Shown here: in pieces, positions 53,027 to 61,934 of the stretch | Numbering within the stretch: the stretch's first letter is position 1 | Layout: every line of letters starts with the position of its first letter | NCBI RefSeq assembly: GCF_003075525.1 | Contig: NZ_QDDR01000006.1 | Span: 62,001 to 126,000 of the forward strand | Origin: Pararhodobacter aggregans | GTDB lineage: Bacteria > Pseudomonadota > Alphaproteobacteria > Rhodobacterales > Rhodobacteraceae | Direction of reading: 5' to 3' | DNA: 64,000 nt | The notes under the pieces: model-generated | The model's database searches: none | The model's input: the letters and a program-made list of their open reading frames with translations, nothing else | What the model was told of the DNA's origin: nothing | Translations under genes and position numbers: made by a program

Positions 53027-55087
53027 TCAGTTCGAGGCGACCTGCAGCAGCGGCGTGATGCGGCGGACCACCACGCGGCGGTTCTCGCGTTCCGCGGCCT
53101 CGGTGCGGATGCGCAGATCGCTTTCGCCATAGCCCTGCAGCACCATGTTCGCGGGCGAGACCCCGAAATATTCGGTCAGCGCCCGGGCCACCGATTCCGC
53201 GCGGCGGTCGGACAGCGTCAGGTTCATCACATCGCTGCCCACGGCGTCGGTGTGGCCCTCGATCAGGAACACCTCGTTCGGGTTCTCGGCGATCATGCTG
53301 GTCATCAGCTCGCCCAGCGCCAGCAGGTTGCGCGCCTCATCGGGAGAGATCGCCGCCGAGCCGGTGTCGAAGGTGATGTTCTGCACCTGCGCCGCCGGGG
53401 CCAGATAGCGCACCCGGTCGATCTGACGGATCTGGTTGAGCGAGAAGGCGCGGCCAACCGGCGCCTGGCTTTCCAGCGCCACGCGCAGCGCCCGTTCGTC
53501 CTGCGGATCCACCTGGCGCGGGGCCTGACGGTTGGGCTCGGGCAGATCGGCGATCACCACGGGCTCGTAGGTCTGGGTGTCGTCGAAGAGGATGGTACGC
53601 GAGCCATCGGGGTGGATCACCACGCGCTTGACCACGCGGGCCTCGGCGTTGCGCACCGTCACCACCTGGCTGCCGTCGCGTTGCAGGACCACGGTTTCCG
53701 ACGAGCCGTCCGAATAGCGGCGGGTCGTGACCTCGCTGCCCGGCTGGCGCAGGATCGCGTCATCGTCGCGCAGGACCTGCAGATGGCCGTTGCGGTCGCG
53801 CACCACCACGCGGTCGGGCGAGGTGCCGACAACCTCGCGGTTGTCATTGAGCAACGCGCCGACGACCAGCGCCCCGGCGGCACCGACCAGCGCGCCTTGC
53901 AGGAAGCGGTTGAAATTGTCGTCTTCCTGCTGGCCCTGGGCCTGCTGGGCCGCGGCCTCGCCCTCGGGGGCGGCGGTGGTGTCGGTGCGGGCGTAATCCT
54001 CGGACGAGAGGCGGGCGTTGTCCTCGGTCACCGTCTCGGTGCTTTCCTCGACCACGTCACCGGCTTCGGTGGCGGCGAGCGGCGCCTCGGCTTCGCCGGT
54101 CGCGGCTTCGGCCGCGGCGTCCGAGGGTTCGGTCGGGATCACGTCCTGTTCGGTCTCGGCGGTGGCCTCGGCCTCGTCCGAGCCGCCGCCCAGCGCGTTG
54201 ACGATCCGGTCGAGCGTCGAGGGCTCTTCCTCGGTCGCGGTCTCGGCGGTCGCGTCAGGCGCGGTTTCACCCTCGGTCGTGGCGTCTTCGGTGGTCGCTT
54301 CGGTGGTCGCTTCGGTCTGGGCCTCGCCCTCGGCCGTCGCCTCCTCGTCCGAGCCGCCGCCCAGCGCGTTCACGATGCGGTCGAGGGTCGAGGGTTCTTC
54401 CTCGGCGGTCGCGTCAGGCGCGGCTTCGGTGGTGGCTTCGGTGGTGGCTTCCGCCTGGGGTCGCGGATCGACCGGGGTTTCGGCCTGGACCTCGGCCTGC
54501 GGCGCGACCGGCGTTTCGGCGGGGGCCTGAGCCTCGGCCTGCGGCGCGGTCTCGGGCACGGCCTCTACGGGCGCCTCGGCCTGAGCCTCGGCGGGAATTT
54601 CGGGCTGCACCTCGGCGGGGGCTTCCGCCTGTGCTTCGGGTTGTGCCTCGACGGGGGTTTCGGCCGGCGCTTCGGCCTGAACCTCGGGCTGGGCTTCCGG
54701 CTGGGCCTCGACCGGGGCCTCGGCTTGCGCTTCGGGTTGCAGCGCATCGGCGGGCGCTTCGCCCTGGACGGCGCCGCCCAGCTGTTCGGTCAGCGTCTCG
54801 AGCGAGGGCGCGCTGCCTTCGACAGTCGCACCCACATCGGCCTCCGGCGCGGCTTCCGCTTCGGCTTGCGGCTGCGCGTCTTCCTCGGCCTCGGCGTTGC
54901 CGCCCTGAGCCTGGCTGGCCTCGGACACGGCGACGTTGCATTCGTCCTGCGTCATGGCGTCGGTGCAGACCTCGGCCTGGATGTCCGCCCGGCTGCGGCC
55001 CTCCTGGGCCATTGCCGGGAAGGTCACGGGCACGGCCAGCGCGAAGCTGGTGACCAGCGCGGTCGTCGTCTTAAGGGGGCGTCGCAT
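53027..55087 (-). CDS. Large OmpA-family protein with Ala/Glu/Pro-rich region
   Basis: A 686-residue secreted protein. Signal peptide 1-27 (VPVTFPAMAQ), then a low-complexity region (about 60-400) rich in PEAQAEAP, TTEATTE and TAEEEPSTLDRIVNALGGGS. The last segment occurs twice, 57 residues apart (171-bp tandem duplication at 54180/54351). One hydrophobic stretch (FLQGALVGAAGALVVGALL, about 400-420) precedes a C-terminal OmpA domain (about 570-680) with VFLIEGHTDAVGSDVMNLTL and LSDRRAESVARALTEYFGV. It probably binds peptidoglycan with the OmpA domain and reaches the surface or wall. The start at 55087 is set by the signal peptide. Confidence 0.87.
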   Translation of the reverse strand: MRRPLKTTTALVTSFALAVPVTFPAMAQEGRSRADIQAEVCTDAMTQDECNVAVSEASQAQGGNAEAEEDAQPQAEAEAAPEADVGATVEGSAPSLETLTEQLGGAVQGEAPADALQPEAQAEAPVEAQPEAQPEVQAEAPAETPVEAQPEAQAEAPAEVQPEIPAEAQAEAPVEAVPETAPQAEAQAPAETPVAPQAEVQAETPVDPRPQAEATTEATTEAAPDATAEEEPSTLDRIVNALGGGSDEEATAEGEAQTEATTEATTEDATTEGETAPDATAETATEEEPSTLDRIVNALGGGSDEAEATAETEQDVIPTEPSDAAAEAATGEAEAPLAATEAGDVVEESTETVTEDNARLSSEDYARTDTTAAPEGEAAAQQAQGQQEDDNFNRFLQGALVGAAGALVVGALLNDNREVVGTSPDRVVVRDRNGHLQVLRDDDAILRQPGSEVTTRRYSDGSSETVVLQRDGSQVVTVRNAEARVVKRVVIHPDGSRTILFDDTQTYEPVVIADLPEPNRQAPRQVDPQDERALRVALESQAPVGRAFSLNQIRQIDRVRYLAPAAQVQNITFDTGSAAISPDEARNLLALGELMTSMIAENPNEVFLIEGHTDAVGSDVMNLTLSDRRAESVARALTEYFGVSPANMVLQGYGESDLRIRTEAAERENRRVVVRRITPLLQVASN

Positions 55088-55445
55088 GGCAACTCCTCTG
55101 AGCGTTCCAGTTGCCTATCAACGCCCGGAGGCCCGGCTTGTTCCGAAGACACGCTGCGACGGGGGCGCGAAGGGCGTGTCGGGGGGCCTGAAACCAAGAC
55201 CGCCGCGCCCGGGAGGAAGGCGCGGCGGCAGGTGTGACCCCATGGGCTGACGGGGTCGCCTGGCCGCTGGGAGGGAGAGCGCGGCCGTTGCAATCCAGAT
55301 GGGGTGGACGGGCCGGAATGCCAAGGGGGCGCAGGCGCGACCTTCGGTCGCAATCGTGCAGGAGCCATGAATCAAAGGCGGGCAAGGCGTTGATATTTCT
55401 GTGATCGACCCGGAATTCCCCCAGGGCGGCGGCGCCCGGCAGCCC
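55088..55445. other. 358-bp region between coxE and OmpA-family gene
   Basis: No gene found. A hairpin lies at 55200-55228 (CCGCCGCGCC/GGCGCGGCGG with a 9-bp loop). On the minus strand it is followed by TCTTGGTTTC, so it may weakly terminate the coxDE transcript. A smaller GCGACC-TTC-GGTCGC hairpin is near 55339. The OmpA promoter should be here. Confidence 0.5.
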
Positions 55446-56705
55446 TCAGCCGTTCAGCATCGCCATCAGCCGCGCCTTCTCGCCCCGGTCGCGCGGATCC
55501 GACAGCGCCTCGGCCAAAGCCTCAAGCGAGGCGATGGAATGCCCGGCCCTCAGCGTGTCGACATGCGGCAGCATGGCCCGCACGCCCTGCGCGCGCGGCG
55601 CGAACCCGTCCCAGCGCAGAAGCGGGTTCAGCCAGATGAGCCGCCGGGCCGAAAGGTGCAGGCGCTCCATCTCCTTGGTCAGCAGCGCCGGATCGTCGCG
55701 GTCAAGCCCGTCCGTAATCAGCAGCACCACCGCCCCCTGACCCAGCACCCGGCGCGACCAGTCGCGGTTGAAGTCGTGCAGGCAGGCGCCGATCCGGGTG
55801 CCGCCCTGCCAGTCCCGCGCCTCGTGCCCGGCCGCGTTGAGCGCGGCGTCCACGTCGCGGGTCGCCAGATGCCGGGTGATGTTGGTCAGCCTTGTGCCGA
55901 AGGTGAAGGCATGGACCCGGGCCCAACCCTGGCCCTGCCGGTTGGCGACGGCATGGACGAAATGCAGCACCATCCGCGAATAGGAGGCCATGGAGCCCGA
56001 GATATCGCAGAGCACGACCAGCGCCGGCCAGCGCGTCGCGGGCTTGCGGCGGGCCAGCGTCAGCACCTCGCCGCCGGTGCGCATCGCGCCCCTGAGCGTG
56101 CGGCGCCAGTCAGGGCGGGAGCCGAGCGGATCGGCGGTCAGGCGGCGGGTTTTCAGGGGCTTCACCGGCAGCGAGAGGCGGGCCAGCATCCGCCGGGCCG
56201 CTGCCGCCTCCTCGGCATTCATCTGCTCGAAATCGAGGGCGCGCAGCTTTTCCTCGGCCGAGGCGGTGAAGCTCGCGTCGATCTCGATCAGCGCGTCCTC
56301 GTCCTCGTCCTCGTCCCGGGCGGGCGGGGCGGGCGGTTCGGCCCCGTCAAGCAGCGCCTCGGCCGCGCGCTTGGCGGCGGAGGCCGCGCGCTCTTCCTCC
56401 TGCACCCCGCGCACGGCGGGCAGGAGCAGCGCCATCATATGCTCCATGTAGCGCGGATCGCGCCAGAAGAGGCGAAAGACCTGATGAAAGACCTGCCTCT
56501 CCTCAGGCCGCGAGACGAAGACCGCGTGCAGGGTCCAGTAGAAATCCTCGCGCCGGGAAAAGCCCGCGGCGCGCACCGCCTCGATGGCGGTCAGCACCCG
56601 GCCGGGGCCGACCGGCAGCCCGGCCTTCCGCAGCGCGCGGGCGAAATGCGTCAGATTCGCCGTGAGCTTGGGGTCGTCGGGCAGGGGCAGCGCGGGCTCG
56701 GCCAA
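55446..56705 (-). CDS. coxE: CoxE-like vWA-domain protein
   Basis: A 419-residue protein related to CoxE, which acts with the CoxD AAA+ ATPase in maturing the active site of CO-dehydrogenase-type enzymes. The N-terminal LPDDPKLTANLTHFARALRK and the C-terminal vWA domain (about 215-419; VVLCDISGSMASYSRMVLHF with the MIDAS DxSxS, VVLLITDGLDRDD) are typical; a DEDEDED acidic stretch lies between. The start is uncertain. A TTG at 56705 is where similarity begins; the first ATG upstream is at 56777, but that extension would translate the dispersed repeat at 56731-56782. Confidence 0.85.
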   Translation of the reverse strand: MAEPALPLPDDPKLTANLTHFARALRKAGLPVGPGRVLTAIEAVRAAGFSRREDFYWTLHAVFVSRPEERQVFHQVFRLFWRDPRYMEHMMALLLPAVRGVQEEERAASAAKRAAEALLDGAEPPAPPARDEDEDEDALIEIDASFTASAEEKLRALDFEQMNAEEAAAARRMLARLSLPVKPLKTRRLTADPLGSRPDWRRTLRGAMRTGGEVLTLARRKPATRWPALVVLCDISGSMASYSRMVLHFVHAVANRQGQGWARVHAFTFGTRLTNITRHLATRDVDAALNAAGHEARDWQGGTRIGACLHDFNRDWSRRVLGQGAVVLLITDGLDRDDPALLTKEMERLHLSARRLIWLNPLLRWDGFAPRAQGVRAMLPHVDTLRAGHSIASLEALAEALSDPRDRGEKARLMAMLNG

Positions 56706-56730
56706 TCTTGCGTCTCGCTTTTGGCGGCGC

Positions 56731-56782
56731 CCGGGGGTTTCACACCCCCGGACCCCCGTGGGATATTTGGGGCGCAAAGATC
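56731..56782. repeat. Dispersed GGATATT repeat between coxD and coxE
   Basis: Hairpin CCGGGGGT-TTCAC-ACCCCCGG (56731-56751), then ACCCCCGTGGGATATTTGGG and GCGCAAAGA. It overlaps the coxD stop region (stop at 56781-56783) and lies before coxE, so the two genes are separated by the repeat instead of being coupled. Confidence 0.75.
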
Positions 56783-57692
56783 ACGCGGTTTCGAGGGCTT
56801 TCTTGGCGTCGTCCAGCAGGCGCTTGGCCTCGGAGCCCTGCAGGCGGGCGATGTCGTCCTGATACTTGAGGATCGCGCCCAATGTGTCGGCGATCACCTC
56901 GGGGCTGAGGGCAATCACGTCGAGGGCGAGGAGGCATTTGGCCCAGTCGATGGTTTCCGCCACGCCCGGGCGCTTGAACAGATCCTCGCCCCGCAGGCGC
57001 TGGACGAAGGCCACCACCTCGCGGCTGAGCCCGGCGGCGGCCTCGGGGACGCGGGCCTGCAGGATCTCGGTCTCGCGGGCGAAAGTCGGGTAGTCGACCC
57101 AATGGTAGAGGCAGCGGCGCTTGAGCGCGTCATGCACTTCGCGCGTGCGGTTCGAGGTGAGGATGACGATCGGCGGCTCGGGCGCCTTGATGGTGCCGAG
57201 TTCGGGGATCGTCACCTGGAAATCGCCGAGCGCTTCCAGCAGGAAGGCCTCGAAGGGTTCGTCCGTGCGGTCGATCTCGTCGATCAGGAGGACGGGCGCG
57301 CCGCCGTCCTGCGGGCGCATGGCCTGCAGGAGCGGGCGCTCGATCAGATACTCGGGGCCGAAGAGGTCGGTGCGCAGGCTCTCGGCGCCGGTGCCGGTGG
57401 CTTCGGCGGCGCGGATCGCCACCATCTGCGCGGCGAAGTTCCATTCATAGACGGCCGAGGCCGCATCCAGCCCTTCGTAGCATTGCAGGCGGATCAGGCG
57501 ACGGCCCAGCGCGGCGGCGATGGCCTTGGCGATCTCGGTCTTGCCGGTGCCGGCCTCGCCTTCCAGAAACAGCGGCCGGCCGAGTTTCAGGGCGAGGAAG
57601 GTGACGGTGGCGAGCGAGCGCCCGCAGATGTAGTTCTGGCCGGCCAGCATGTCCTGAACGGCGTCAATGCTGGCGATGTCGCGATGGCTCAC
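56781..57692 (-). CDS. coxD: CoxD/MoxR-family AAA+ ATPase
   Basis: A 303-residue ATPase: Walker A GEAGTGKTEIAKAIA (about 44-58), Walker B PVLLIDEIDRTDEPFEAFLL and sensor 1 VILTSNRTREVHDALKRRC. CoxD with CoxE is needed to build the Cu-S-Mo site of CO dehydrogenase in carboxidotrophs; homologues occur where no CO dehydrogenase is known. GTG start at 57692 with GGAGG upstream. Its stop falls inside the dispersed repeat. The structural coxMSL genes are not in the window. Confidence 0.9.
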   Translation of the reverse strand: MSHRDIASIDAVQDMLAGQNYICGRSLATVTFLALKLGRPLFLEGEAGTGKTEIAKAIAAALGRRLIRLQCYEGLDAASAVYEWNFAAQMVAIRAAEATGTGAESLRTDLFGPEYLIERPLLQAMRPQDGGAPVLLIDEIDRTDEPFEAFLLEALGDFQVTIPELGTIKAPEPPIVILTSNRTREVHDALKRRCLYHWVDYPTFARETEILQARVPEAAAGLSREVVAFVQRLRGEDLFKRPGVAETIDWAKCLLALDVIALSPEVIADTLGAILKYQDDIARLQGSEAKRLLDDAKKALETA

Positions 57693-57784
57693 GCCGGATC
57701 CTCCCTGATCGTCGGGCCATACTGGGGGCGGGCCGGGCGCGATACAAGCGCCGAGCGGGGGCTTGCGACCAATGGACAGGTCGC

Positions 57785-59977
57785 TCAGTCGCGGCGCGCG
57801 GCAGAGGCGACGAAGCGTTGCAGGAGCCCGGTGTCGAGGGGTTTGTAGAGCAGCGGCACCCCGGCGCGGAGCGCGCGCAGCCGCAGCGGTTCGGCGCGGG
57901 TCGCGGTCAGCAGGCGCGCGGGCAGGGGGCCATGGCGGCGGGAAAGGTCCTGCATCAGGGCAAGGCCCGCTTCCTCGTCCCCGGCGCGGGCGTCGATCAG
58001 CACGAAATCGGGCGGCAGGCCGATTTCCTCGATCAGCGCCAGCGCCTCGGCCGGGTCGGGTACGTCGAGGATATTGACGCCCCAGCCGTCCAGCAGATGC
58101 GTCAGCGCGCGGCGCATGTCGCTGTCGGCGGCGACCAGCAGGCCGATCAGGTCGCGCGGCAGGTCGGGGCGGGGGACGGGCGGCGCGGGCGGCGCGGCGG
58201 CGGGGGCCTCGGCCGGGGGGCCCAGATGCAGGACGAAGCGCGAGCCGCGGCCCAGGCGGGAATCGAGCGTCACCGCGTGGCCCAGCAGCGCCGAGGCGCG
58301 CTCGACGATGGCGAGGCCGAGGCCCATCCCCTCGGACGCCGAGGCGCGGGCGTTGAGGCGGTGGAACTCGCGGAAGATCGCCTCGCGGTCGGCCTCGGGG
58401 ATGCCGGGGCCGGTGTCGGTGACCTCGGCCCGGATCCCGGCGGCGGTATGGCGCACGCCGACCAGCACCCCGCCCCGGTCGGTGTAGCGGATCGCATTGC
58501 CGATCAGGTTCTGCAGGATGCGCCGCAGCCAGGTCGGGTCCGAGACGACCACGGCACCGGTCGGGCGCAGGCGCAGGCTGAGGCCCCTGTCGGCCGCCAC
58601 CGGGGCGAATTCCTCGGCCAGACGGGCCAGCAGCGGACCCAGCGGCACGGGCTGGGGGCGTACCGAGAGCCGCCCGCTTTCCAGCCGCGAGATGTCGAGC
58701 AGCGCGTCGAGGATCGTCTCGACCGATTGCAGGGCCGAGCGGGTCTTGCCCAGCGCGTCCAGCGCGCGGGGGTTCAGATCCTCGTCCTCCATCGAGGCGA
58801 GGAACAGCTTGGCGGCCGAGAGCGGTTGCAGCAGGTCGTGGCTGGCGGCGGCGACGAAGCGCGAGCGGGTGGCATTGGCGCGCTCGGCATGGGCCAGCGC
58901 CTCGCCCAGTTCCAGCGTGCGGGCGGCGACGCGGGCTTCCAGCGTCTCGTTGGCGCGCGACAGCCCGGCGATGGCCCGGCGTTCGGCGGTGACATCGGTG
59001 AAGGAGATGACGAAACCGCCGTCCGGCATCTCCTGCGCGAAGGCATCGAGCACCACGCCCCCTTCGCGCGTCACCTCGAAGCGCAGCGGCTGGCGCGGTG
59101 TCGGCCCCGCGACCCAGGCGCGCAACCCCTCGAAGCGCAGCGAGCCGGGCGAGAGGCGCCCGGCCAGATCGTCGAAGGCAAGGCCGGGGCGGAAACGGGT
59201 GCGGTTCACGGCCAGCAATTCGGCGGCGCGTTCGTTCCAGCCGATCATCCGCGCCTCGGCATCGAAGATGCAGACGCCCTGGCTGATATGGTCAAGCGTC
59301 GCCCGCACGATCCGCGCCTGATCGTCCAGAAGTCGCCCGCGGGCCTCGCGTTCGGCGCGGATGATGTCGGTGACATCGGTCTGCAGGATCACCGTGCCGC
59401 CATCGCCGGTGCGATGCTCGCTGACCTGCAGCCAGCGGTCGCCCCTCAGCGCCACGGTGAAGTTGGTCGAGCGGTCGCGGTGGCGCCTGAGGCGCAGCAC
59501 GGCCCAATCCTGGGCGCTGACCCCCTCGGGCAGGGACAGCTGGCCCGAGCCGCTGACCAGCTCGACATAGCGGGCGAAGCTGAGGCCCGGGACCAGCGCC
59601 GGCTGGATGTCGCTCAGCTGCAGGCCGAAGCGCGAATTGCACATGACCAGCACGTCGTCGGGCCCAAAAAGGCCGAAGCCCTCCTGCACCGTCTCGATGG
59701 CATCGGCGAGGTTGCGGCGCGCGGCCTCGGTCTCGCGGTTGGCGGCGGCGAGGCGGGCGTTCGACTGGTTCAGAAGGTCCAGCGCCGCCTCCAGCTCGCG
59801 GGTGCGGGCGCGGACCTGTTCCTCCAGCATCGCCGCGCGCTCGAACTGGGCATAGGCGGCACCCGACAGGTCCGTGCCCTGCTCGACCCGGCGCATCAGC
59901 ACCTCGACGATCTGCAGGAGCTTGTCGGTCTGCCGGGCCGGGCTGTCCTCGGGGTTCAGAAGGCTGCGCGGGCTCAC
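57785..59977 (-). CDS. PAS-domain hybrid histidine kinase with receiver (NahK-like)
   Basis: A 730-residue sensor kinase without transmembrane helices. Layout: helical N-terminus (1-90), PAS domains (about 90-215 and 225-345), dimerisation and phospho-acceptor H-box FVAAASHDLLQPLSAAKLFL (His about 380), HATPase (about 480-600, LIGNAIRYTDRGG and GMGLGLAIVERASAL), and a C-terminal receiver (about 610-728; FVLIDARAG with candidate Asp about 662, LYKPLD with Lys). The H-box AASHDLLQPL is the NahK/PAS_7 type. GTG start overlaps the FIST gene stop by 4 bp (GTGA), the arrangement of NosP-NahK pairs. Confidence 0.9.
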   Translation of the reverse strand: MSPRSLLNPEDSPARQTDKLLQIVEVLMRRVEQGTDLSGAAYAQFERAAMLEEQVRARTRELEAALDLLNQSNARLAAANRETEAARRNLADAIETVQEGFGLFGPDDVLVMCNSRFGLQLSDIQPALVPGLSFARYVELVSGSGQLSLPEGVSAQDWAVLRLRRHRDRSTNFTVALRGDRWLQVSEHRTGDGGTVILQTDVTDIIRAEREARGRLLDDQARIVRATLDHISQGVCIFDAEARMIGWNERAAELLAVNRTRFRPGLAFDDLAGRLSPGSLRFEGLRAWVAGPTPRQPLRFEVTREGGVVLDAFAQEMPDGGFVISFTDVTAERRAIAGLSRANETLEARVAARTLELGEALAHAERANATRSRFVAAASHDLLQPLSAAKLFLASMEDEDLNPRALDALGKTRSALQSVETILDALLDISRLESGRLSVRPQPVPLGPLLARLAEEFAPVAADRGLSLRLRPTGAVVVSDPTWLRRILQNLIGNAIRYTDRGGVLVGVRHTAAGIRAEVTDTGPGIPEADREAIFREFHRLNARASASEGMGLGLAIVERASALLGHAVTLDSRLGRGSRFVLHLGPPAEAPAAAPPAPPVPRPDLPRDLIGLLVAADSDMRRALTHLLDGWGVNILDVPDPAEALALIEEIGLPPDFVLIDARAGDEEAGLALMQDLSRRHGPLPARLLTATRAEPLRLRALRAGVPLLYKPLDTGLLQRFVASAARRD

Positions 59978-61113
59978 GGGGCCGCTCCGGGCGGATAGAG
60001 GGCGACGCCGGTCAGGGTCTGGTTCACATGCATGGCGTTCAGCTGTTCGCCATAGGTGGAAAAGCCGGTCACGCCATGGTCACGCAAGAGGGTCGAGATG
60101 CGGCCGGTCAGCTGCTTTTCCTGCGCCTCCATCCGGCGCAGCACGCAATCGCAGGCCAGGATCGCCGCGGGGCGCTGGGCGCCGGTCAGCCCGGCCAGCG
60201 CCCCCGCCAGATGATCGGCCATGTCGAGGGGTTCGGCCAGCGTCAGCACCAGCCCCTCGTCAATGGCGGAATAGAAGATCAGATCGCCATTCTCGTCCAC
60301 CTGCCGGATCGAGCGGACATGGTGGCGCCCGCCGACGCGCACCACGACCGGATGGGCGGCGAAGGTGAAGGGGGTCAGCTGGCCCGGGTCCTTGCCCAGC
60401 AGCCGGGCATATTCGCGGGCGGCGGGTTCGGCGTTGATCGCCTGCACCGTGCGGCGGGCGGGATCGGCGCGGGTCACCACCATGCGGGTATCGGTCGGGC
60501 GGAAATGGTCGAATTTGAAGACCTTGACCGGACAAGCGGTGCGCAGGATCGTCACCACGGCCGCGTTGCGCAAGGCCTTGCCGCCATGGAAGACGAAGGT
60601 CTCCAGAAACCGCGTCCCGTCCGCCGCCGAGCCGCCGAACAGCGGCGTGGCGCCGAGGCCGGGGGAGAGGAGCGAGGCCAGCTCGTCCTCCTTGGCCGAG
60701 AGGCCGTCGACCAGCAGGTAGACGAATTCATGCTCCCAATCGGGGTGGCTGCGGGCCAGCGCGCCGCGGGCCCGGATCAGGTCGCCGATCACCGCCTGCG
60801 CGTCGAGCGACGACAGGTCCGGGATCAGCAGCGGTTCGGCGGCGAAATGGGCGGCGGGGAAGGCGGCGGCCACGATCATCCCCTCGGCGTAACCCTGCGC
60901 CGCGATCTCGCCCGCGGTGGTGCAGCCGATCACCGGCGCCGGGGCCAGGTCGCGCGAAAGGGCGCGCACCAGACGCTCGCGTTCCGGGGCGCGCGGCGAG
61001 ACGAAGACCACCACCAGCGCGAAGGGGCCCGGACCCAGCGACCGCGCCAGCGTCGCCGCCGCCTGCGGGTCGTCGGCCGGGGTCTCGGCCACGCGCATCA
61101 CCTCAGGGGCCAT
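59974..61113 (-). CDS. FIST-domain sensor protein (NosP-like)
   Basis: A 379-residue protein with FIST N (about 15-210) and FIST C (about 220-365) domains: VVVFVSPRAPERERLVRALS, CTTAGEIAAQGYAEGMIVAA, PLFGGSAADGTRFLETFVFH, and FSTYGEQLNAMHVNQTLTGV. FIST proteins sense small ligands; NosP members bind heme and sense NO and sit next to a hybrid kinase, as here. The start at 61113 has GGAGG upstream. No heme ligand can be assigned by eye. Confidence 0.85.
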   Translation of the reverse strand: MAPEVMRVAETPADDPQAAATLARSLGPGPFALVVVFVSPRAPERERLVRALSRDLAPAPVIGCTTAGEIAAQGYAEGMIVAAAFPAAHFAAEPLLIPDLSSLDAQAVIGDLIRARGALARSHPDWEHEFVYLLVDGLSAKEDELASLLSPGLGATPLFGGSAADGTRFLETFVFHGGKALRNAAVVTILRTACPVKVFKFDHFRPTDTRMVVTRADPARRTVQAINAEPAAREYARLLGKDPGQLTPFTFAAHPVVVRVGGRHHVRSIRQVDENGDLIFYSAIDEGLVLTLAEPLDMADHLAGALAGLTGAQRPAAILACDCVLRRMEAQEKQLTGRISTLLRDHGVTGFSTYGEQLNAMHVNQTLTGVALYPPGAAP

Positions 61114-61184
61114 CGCATCCTCCGTTGCCGGGCCGAGGCTAGGATGCGGTCCGGCGCTTGTCCAGTATGGCTCGGCGGCCGGGA

Positions 61185-61934
61185 CTATCGCAGCAGCCGC
61201 GCGGCCAGCCCCGGGGACAGGCGGTTGACGAGGCGCAGCAGCCTGGCCTTGCCGACCCAGATCTCGGCCTGTCCCCGCTCCAGCCCCGCCAGCACCGCGG
61301 CGGCCGCCTGCGCCGGGGTGATCTTGCCCGATCCGCGCCCCTCGGTCATGTCGGTGGCGACCAGCGACATGATTGCCTCGCTGATCTGGAGATGCGGCGC
61401 GGCGCGCTGGCATTGATAGCGCAGCGCCCGGGTGAACGAGCGCGCCGCCGCCTTGGTCGCGCCATAGACCGGCGAGGCAGCCTTGGGCGCTATGGCGAGG
61501 CCCGAGGTGACGGTGACGATCGCCGCCCGTTCCTGCCGGGCGAGGACCGGCAGCAGGCCCAGCGTCAGGGCGACGACCGCGTCGAGGTTGGTGGCGATCT
61601 CCTGCCGGGCGAATTCGGTGGCCTGCGCCGGGGGCAGGGCGAAGAGGTCCATCTCCACCTGCACCCCGGCATTGTTGATCAGCAGGTCGATGTCGGGATG
61701 CTCGCGGGTCAGATCGGCGACGAGGGTATCGACCTCGGCCCGCGAGGACAGATCCGCGCGCCGGGTGACGACCGCACCGGGAAAGGCCTGTTCCAGCGCT
61801 GCAAGATGGCTCTGGCTCTGCCCGACGGCGATGACCCGGCAACCGCGCGCCACAAGCTGACGGGTCAGCTCAAGCCCGATGCCGCGCGCGCCGCCGGTGA
61901 CCAGCGCGGTTCGGCCGTGAAGCGCCGGGCTCAT
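61185..61934 (-). CDS. Short-chain dehydrogenase/reductase
   Basis: A 249-residue classical SDR: cofactor loop TGGARGIGLELTRQL (about 13-27), NNAGVQ (about 90), catalytic Ser in VTSGLA and the YGATK motif (Tyr about 154, Lys 158). The C-terminal extension (ARLLRLVNRLSPGLAARLLR) is hydrophobic and amphipathic and may touch membrane. Its ATG overlaps the darcynin-like stop by 4 bp (ATGA). Substrate unknown. It is repressed, by position, by the divergent TetR. Confidence 0.9.
   Translation of the reverse strand: MSPALHGRTALVTGGARGIGLELTRQLVARGCRVIAVGQSQSHLAALEQAFPGAVVTRRADLSSRAEVDTLVADLTREHPDIDLLINNAGVQVEMDLFALPPAQATEFARQEIATNLDAVVALTLGLLPVLARQERAAIVTVTSGLAIAPKAASPVYGATKAAARSFTRALRYQCQRAAPHLQISEAIMSLVATDMTEGRGSGKITPAQAAAAVLAGLERGQAEIWVGKARLLRLVNRLSPGLAARLLR

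Noticed and set aside
52004-55237. A 1077-codon open frame on the + strand across xdhC and the OmpA-family gene
   Set aside because: It is antisense to two well-supported genes. Its product is low-complexity (Gly, Leu, Arg, His) as expected for the complement of GC-rich codons, and it has no recognisable domain.
55401-57848. 815-codon + strand frame across coxE and coxD
   Set aside because: Antisense to two genes with intact vWA and AAA+ motifs.
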